From an uncultured Bacteroidales bacterium (GTDB lineage Bacteria > Bacteroidota > Bacteroidia > Bacteroidales > Muribaculaceae), in assembly GCA_902793405.1 (NCBI GenBank), contig CADBDH010000010.1, positions 1 to 64,000 of the forward strand: 64,000 bases of DNA, given 5' to 3'. The notes under the pieces are model-generated. The model made no database searches. It was not told where the DNA came from and saw only the letters and a list, made by a program, of their open reading frames with translations. Position 1 is the first letter of the stretch. The number at the start of each line of letters is the position of its first letter. Made by a program: the position numbers and the translations under genes. Shown piece after piece: positions 60,676 through 64,000 of this stretch.

Positions 60676-61830
60676 TTTGATATAGATTTTCTTCTTGTAC
60701 AGCACGTGAGCAATCACCCAGTTGAGCAGCACAAAGGCGATGGCATACAAGGCCGATGCCGTGTACTCGTTGCAGAACGACTGGAAGAAATGGTATACCG
60801 CGCTGTGGATAGTGATGTTGCCGCCCTCGGCATCATGCCCAATGGGGATGGCGCCAAACAGGATGGCCAACACGGTACCGATTACATAGATGGCCAGCGG
60901 GTTAACACCAAAGGACTCAAAGAAGCGCGTCCAGCGGCCTTTCTTGCCCTTGATATCGACAAAGTGGATGAGCATCGCCTGGATGCACATGGCCATGCCG
61001 CAGGTGATGAGCACAAACGTCGAGGACCACATCTTCTTGCCACAGGGGATGCCATATTGCAGCAGCCAGCCGGCCAGCAGCATCACAGTGCCCCACAGCA
61101 GCATCGTGGTCACACGCTCGGTGTTGTTGTAAACACTCAATATCATGCGGCCCACCAGATAACCGATGAGCACGTGGGCAATGCAAGGCAGGGTGCTCAG
61201 GATGCCCTCGGGGTCAAACGAGATATGCTCGCCATAGGCACTCTCGTGGTACATGTGGTCGGTGCCCAGGATGCTGTTGTCGATCTGGGCAATGATATTG
61301 TCGAGCGAGAACTCATAGCCGTTGCCAAAGCCCAATATCAGCGCATAGGCCACCAATATGATGCCCACAAGCCACGGGATGAATTTGCGCTTGAACAGCA
61401 CGGCGCACAGCGACCCGAAGAAATAGACCAGCGCCAATCGCTGGAACACACCCAGGTAACGCAACGTGTCCAGGTTGTTCACGGCGTCGGCAAACGCGTC
61501 GCCACGGCACAGGCCGCGCACCAGATGGCCAAACCACTGCACAATCCAGCCGATGAGGAACAGGACGACCGTGCGGCGCACGATTTTCCACAGCAGTTCC
61601 TTGGACATCTTGTAGTTGAACTTCTTCAACGAGAACGCCATCGACACACCCATGCAGAAGACGAAGAACGGGAACACCAGGTCGGTGGGCGACAGCCCGA
61701 TCCAGTCGGCATGTGCCAGCGGACGGTACAGGTAGCTCCATGTGCCGGGATTGTTCACCAGCAGCATGCCAGCGATGGTGATACCTCGCAGGATGTCGAG
61801 CGACAGCAGTCGTTTATTGTCTTTAGCCAT
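60670..61830 (-). CDS. DUF5009/heparan-alpha-glucosaminide N-acetyltransferase-like membrane protein
   Basis: 386 residues, about ten hydrophobic helices. The N terminus KRLLSLDILRGITIAGMLLVNNPG and HADWIGLSPTDLVFPFFVF with an invariant His are the hallmark of the HGSNAT/NagX acyltransferase family, which passes acetyl from cytosolic acetyl-CoA to amino sugars on the far side of the membrane. It ends GSFCNEYTASALYAIAFVLLNW. In this cluster it could acetylate muropeptide sugars; the opposite reaction to the esterase. Activity inferred. Confidence 0.85.
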   Translation of the reverse strand: MAKDNKRLLSLDILRGITIAGMLLVNNPGTWSYLYRPLAHADWIGLSPTDLVFPFFVFCMGVSMAFSLKKFNYKMSKELLWKIVRRTVVLFLIGWIVQWFGHLVRGLCRGDAFADAVNNLDTLRYLGVFQRLALVYFFGSLCAVLFKRKFIPWLVGIILVAYALILGFGNGYEFSLDNIIAQIDNSILGTDHMYHESAYGEHISFDPEGILSTLPCIAHVLIGYLVGRMILSVYNNTERVTTMLLWGTVMLLAGWLLQYGIPCGKKMWSSTFVLITCGMAMCIQAMLIHFVDIKGKKGRWTRFFESFGVNPLAIYVIGTVLAILFGAIPIGHDAEGGNITIHSAVYHFFQSFCNEYTASALYAIAFVLLNWVIAHVLYKKKIYIKI

Positions 61831-61850
61831 AATACAGCTTGATTTAATTC

Positions 61851-63104
61851 TTAGTGATAGAGGTAATATTTTGCCGAACGGATCTTGAAGACCTCAACAT
61901 CCTTGTTCCAGTAGTCGATCATGTCGGCAACCTTGTAACGCTTGACAAAGCGCTCACGAATCTCCTTGGTGCCACACACCTTGTCGAACATGTTGTAGCG
62001 CTTGGCATTCTGCTCAAAAAGTTCCACCTTGGGATACATCTCGTGGATGACCTGCAGGAAGTAAAACTGCGTCATGCACAGGTTGGCTGCATCGGGGTCG
62101 GTGATGTAGGTCTGCACGCCGTGCACCTCCTGCAGCGACTTGTCTACCGCCACGCTCAAGGCGAAGAACGGCTTGTAGTTGATGGGGCGGAACTGCAGGC
62201 CCGGCAGATTCAGGGCATTCATGTTCATCGCCAGCGAGTCGGCGTTGATCCACGAGGCGGCAAACGTCTGGAACGGCAGCGTGTAACCGATGCCGGTGTT
62301 GAAGATGTACAGTTCGCCCAGGATGCCCGAAACAGGATAGAAGAAGGCGCTCTCGGGCGTGGGAATCTGGGGCGACGGAGCCACCCAAGGCATGCCCGTG
62401 TCGCGGAACTTCATGTCGCGCGTCCAGCCCTCCATGGGGATGACGGTGAGTTTGCACTTGCGGCCGGTCTTGGACTCCTGGCCGATGATGCCCTCCTCGT
62501 TGAGGAAGATGGCCAGCTCGCCCGGCGTGAGGCCATAGATATAGGGGATGGCATATTTGCTCACAAACGAGAAATAGCCAGGCTCCACGAGGTTTCCTTC
62601 CACCTTGTTGCCGCCCAGCGGATTGGGACGGTCAAGGACCATAAACTCGGTGCCGTACTTGGCGCAGGCCTGCATGCACACGCCCATCGTGGCATAGAAG
62701 GTGTAGCTGCGGCATCCCACGTCCTGGATGTCATAGATCAGCACATCGATGTCCTTGAGCATCTCGGCAGTGGGCTCATGCGTCTTGCCGAAGAGCGAAT
62801 ACATCTTGATGCCCGTCAGCGGGTCAACGGCATCGCCCACGGCATCGCCCGCATGGGCATTACCGCGCACGCCGTGCTCGGGGCCGAACAGCGCCACAAG
62901 CTGCACCCCAGGCGCCTCGTTGAGGATGTCGACGGTGCTCTTGAGGTTGTTGTCGATGCCGCTGGGGTTGGTCACCAGCCCCACGCGCTTGCCCTGCAAC
63001 GGAGCAAAACCGCCGTCACGCAGCACCTCCACACCCGGCTTGACGACCGCCCCGGCCGTCACCGCCACTATCACACACGCCACTAAAAACAATATCTTCT
63101 TCAT
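61851..63104 (-). CDS. namZ: Exo-beta-N-acetylmuramidase NamZ (DUF1343)
   Basis: 417 residues with a signal peptide (ends AGA). The family releases non-reducing terminal MurNAc from peptidoglycan fragments. Motifs: GKRVGLVTNPSGID, LFGPEHGVRGNAHAGD with the conserved Glu-His, DVLIYDIQDVGCRSYTF, FMVLDRPNPLGG, IPYIYGLTPGELA and PSPQIPTPESA. With murQ, the kinase and the transporter it forms a full MurNAc salvage route, in a set like that of Tannerella forsythia. Confidence 0.92.
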   Translation of the reverse strand: MKKILFLVACVIVAVTAGAVVKPGVEVLRDGGFAPLQGKRVGLVTNPSGIDNNLKSTVDILNEAPGVQLVALFGPEHGVRGNAHAGDAVGDAVDPLTGIKMYSLFGKTHEPTAEMLKDIDVLIYDIQDVGCRSYTFYATMGVCMQACAKYGTEFMVLDRPNPLGGNKVEGNLVEPGYFSFVSKYAIPYIYGLTPGELAIFLNEEGIIGQESKTGRKCKLTVIPMEGWTRDMKFRDTGMPWVAPSPQIPTPESAFFYPVSGILGELYIFNTGIGYTLPFQTFAASWINADSLAMNMNALNLPGLQFRPINYKPFFALSVAVDKSLQEVHGVQTYITDPDAANLCMTQFYFLQVIHEMYPKVELFEQNAKRYNMFDKVCGTKEIRERFVKRYKVADMIDYWNKDVEVFKIRSAKYYLYH

Positions 63105-63124
63105 ATCCTTAATCTTTTTTAATG

Positions 63125-63201
63125 CGAATTACGCTAATTCAACTGATTTAACAAATTATTAGCCAGCCTATTAGCCTTATTCGGAAAATTCGCGTAATTC
63201 G
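63125..63201. repeat. Inverted repeat CGAATTACGC
   Basis: CGAATTACGC (63125-63134) and GCGTAATTCG (63192-63201) flank an A+T-rich 57-base middle in the gap between the transporter and namZ. Not a classic terminator. Confidence 0.5.
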
Positions 63202-63223
63202 TAGTTAACTGATGAGTGTTGGG

Positions 63224-64000
63224 TTAGTCGGTTTTTTTGCCGTAGTTGGGGTCGATGGTGCGATCGACGAAGTAGGTGACGATCAGCGTGGCGAAGCAGC
63301 AGGCCATCACCATCCAGAAGAAGTTCACATAGCCGATGGCCTCCTGGATGTAACCGGCGACGAAGCCTGGCAACATCATGCTCAGGGCCATGAAGGCGGT
63401 GCAGATGGCATAGTGCGACGTCTTGAACTCGCCCTCGCTGAAGTACATCATGTACAGCATATAGGCCGTGAAACCGAAGCCGTAGCCAAACTGCTCGATG
63501 CATAAGGCAATGGTAATAATGACGACGTTAGAAGGCTGTGCGATAGCTAGATAGACAAACGTCAGGCAGGGCAGCGTCATACATGCCGCCATCACCCACA
63601 ACGACTTTTTCAAGCCCACGCGCGACGAGTAGATACCTCCCAGGATACCGCCCAGCAGCAGGGCAATCACGCCGAACACGCCATAGACGGTACCCACCAT
63701 CTCGGTGCTCAGGCCCAAACCGCCTTGCTCGACAGAATGTACGAGGAAGGGCTGGCACAACTTGATGAGGAAGCCCTCGGGCAGACGGTACAGCAGCATG
63801 AAGGCGATGGCCAACAGCACACCGGGCTTCTTGACAAAGGTCACAAACGAATTGCCCAGTTCGGCCAAGTTGTTCTTGGCGGCTCCTTCGGCGCCCTCGT
63901 TTCGAGGCTTGTCATCGGCAGAGCGCGGCAAGGCAAAGGTGTGGTAGAGCGTGATCAGGAAGAACACGACGGCCGACACGCCCAGCGTCACTTGCCATGA
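63224..64000 (-). CDS. MFS transporter, AmpG/MurT-like (5' end outside window)
   Basis: The last 258 residues of a membrane transporter; the frame stays open to the window edge, so the start is missing. About seven helices remain (GVLLAIAFMLLYRLPEGFLIK, GLSTEMVGTVYGVFGVIALLLGGILGG, LYMMYFSEGEFKTSHYAICTAFMAL). YRLPEGFLIK and YFSEGEFKTSHYAICTA recall AmpG-type muropeptide permeases. At the head of the MurNAc genes it probably brings MurNAc or muropeptides into the cytosol. Confidence 0.85.
   Translation of the reverse strand, partial: SWQVTLGVSAVVFFLITLYHTFALPRSADDKPRNEGAEGAAKNNLAELGNSFVTFVKKPGVLLAIAFMLLYRLPEGFLIKLCQPFLVHSVEQGGLGLSTEMVGTVYGVFGVIALLLGGILGGIYSSRVGLKKSLWVMAACMTLPCLTFVYLAIAQPSNVVIITIALCIEQFGYGFGFTAYMLYMMYFSEGEFKTSHYAICTAFMALSMMLPGFVAGYIQEAIGYVNFFWMVMACCFATLIVTYFVDRTIDPNYGKKTD

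Overview
This looks like a chromosomal segment of a gut-type Bacteroidales, probably Muribaculaceae or Prevotellaceae. The evidence is Bacteroidota promoters (TTTG-N19/20-TAnnTTTG, seen here with exact 19-base spacing at the glpR-like gene, the glpA-like gene, the SRP RNA, a truncated tRNA and one secreted-protein gene), few Shine-Dalgarno sites, an Oar-like TonB receptor, BACON and dockerin modules, a TamL-type outer-membrane assembly protein and a BspA-like leucine-rich-repeat protein. Genes are G+C rich; spacers are A+T rich and full of small repeats.

Layout. 1-4.4 kb: a secreted dockerin-tailed protein, a DJ-1/PfpI protein, a promoter-driven tRNA-Val fragment and two tandem beta-barrel proteins. 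4.6-15.8 kb: ApbE, a DeoR-family regulator and a divergent glpABC-glpT-glpQ-porin operon, which forms a route from outer-membrane entry of glycerophosphodiesters to quinone-linked glycerol-3-phosphate oxidation. 16-23 kb: a secreted protein with a sorting-like tail, a sodium:alanine symporter, two ATP-grasp genes flanking the SRP RNA gene, and a nucleotide pyrophosphatase-like enzyme. 23-35 kb: a TonB receptor with a BACON/OB-fold lipoprotein partner, a related OB-fold dockerin protein, ruvC and a multimodular secreted alpha-amylase. 35-43 kb: gph, an AspT/YidE-type transporter, a TPR histidine kinase, a NarL-type regulator and an A+T-richer BspA-like LRR/dockerin protein. 43-57.5 kb: a two-domain anchor-J protein, then mostly envelope and housekeeping genes on the minus strand (tamL, TPR, kdsA, rsmE, nucleoside permease, bifunctional nuclease, phosphoethanolamine transferase-like, mnmA, DoxX, DUF5106). 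58-64 kb: a MurNAc salvage cluster (SGNH esterase, murQ, BadF kinase, DUF5009 acyltransferase, NamZ muramidase, partial MFS transporter).

The most unusual material is non-coding: (i) a tRNA-Val(UAC) cut off in its T loop yet carrying a perfect promoter and a terminator; (ii) degenerate tandem repeats of 7, 8 or 9 bases placed mostly just upstream of start codons; (iii) a 78-bp tandem repeat that duplicates a promoter box; (iv) a structured ~320-bp insert between 23-bp direct repeats; (v) a candidate ~70-nt small RNA; and (vi) an operator array for the glycerophosphate regulator. No CRISPR array, complete transposase, rRNA or intact tRNA was seen. All calls come from reading the sequence; no database search was run.
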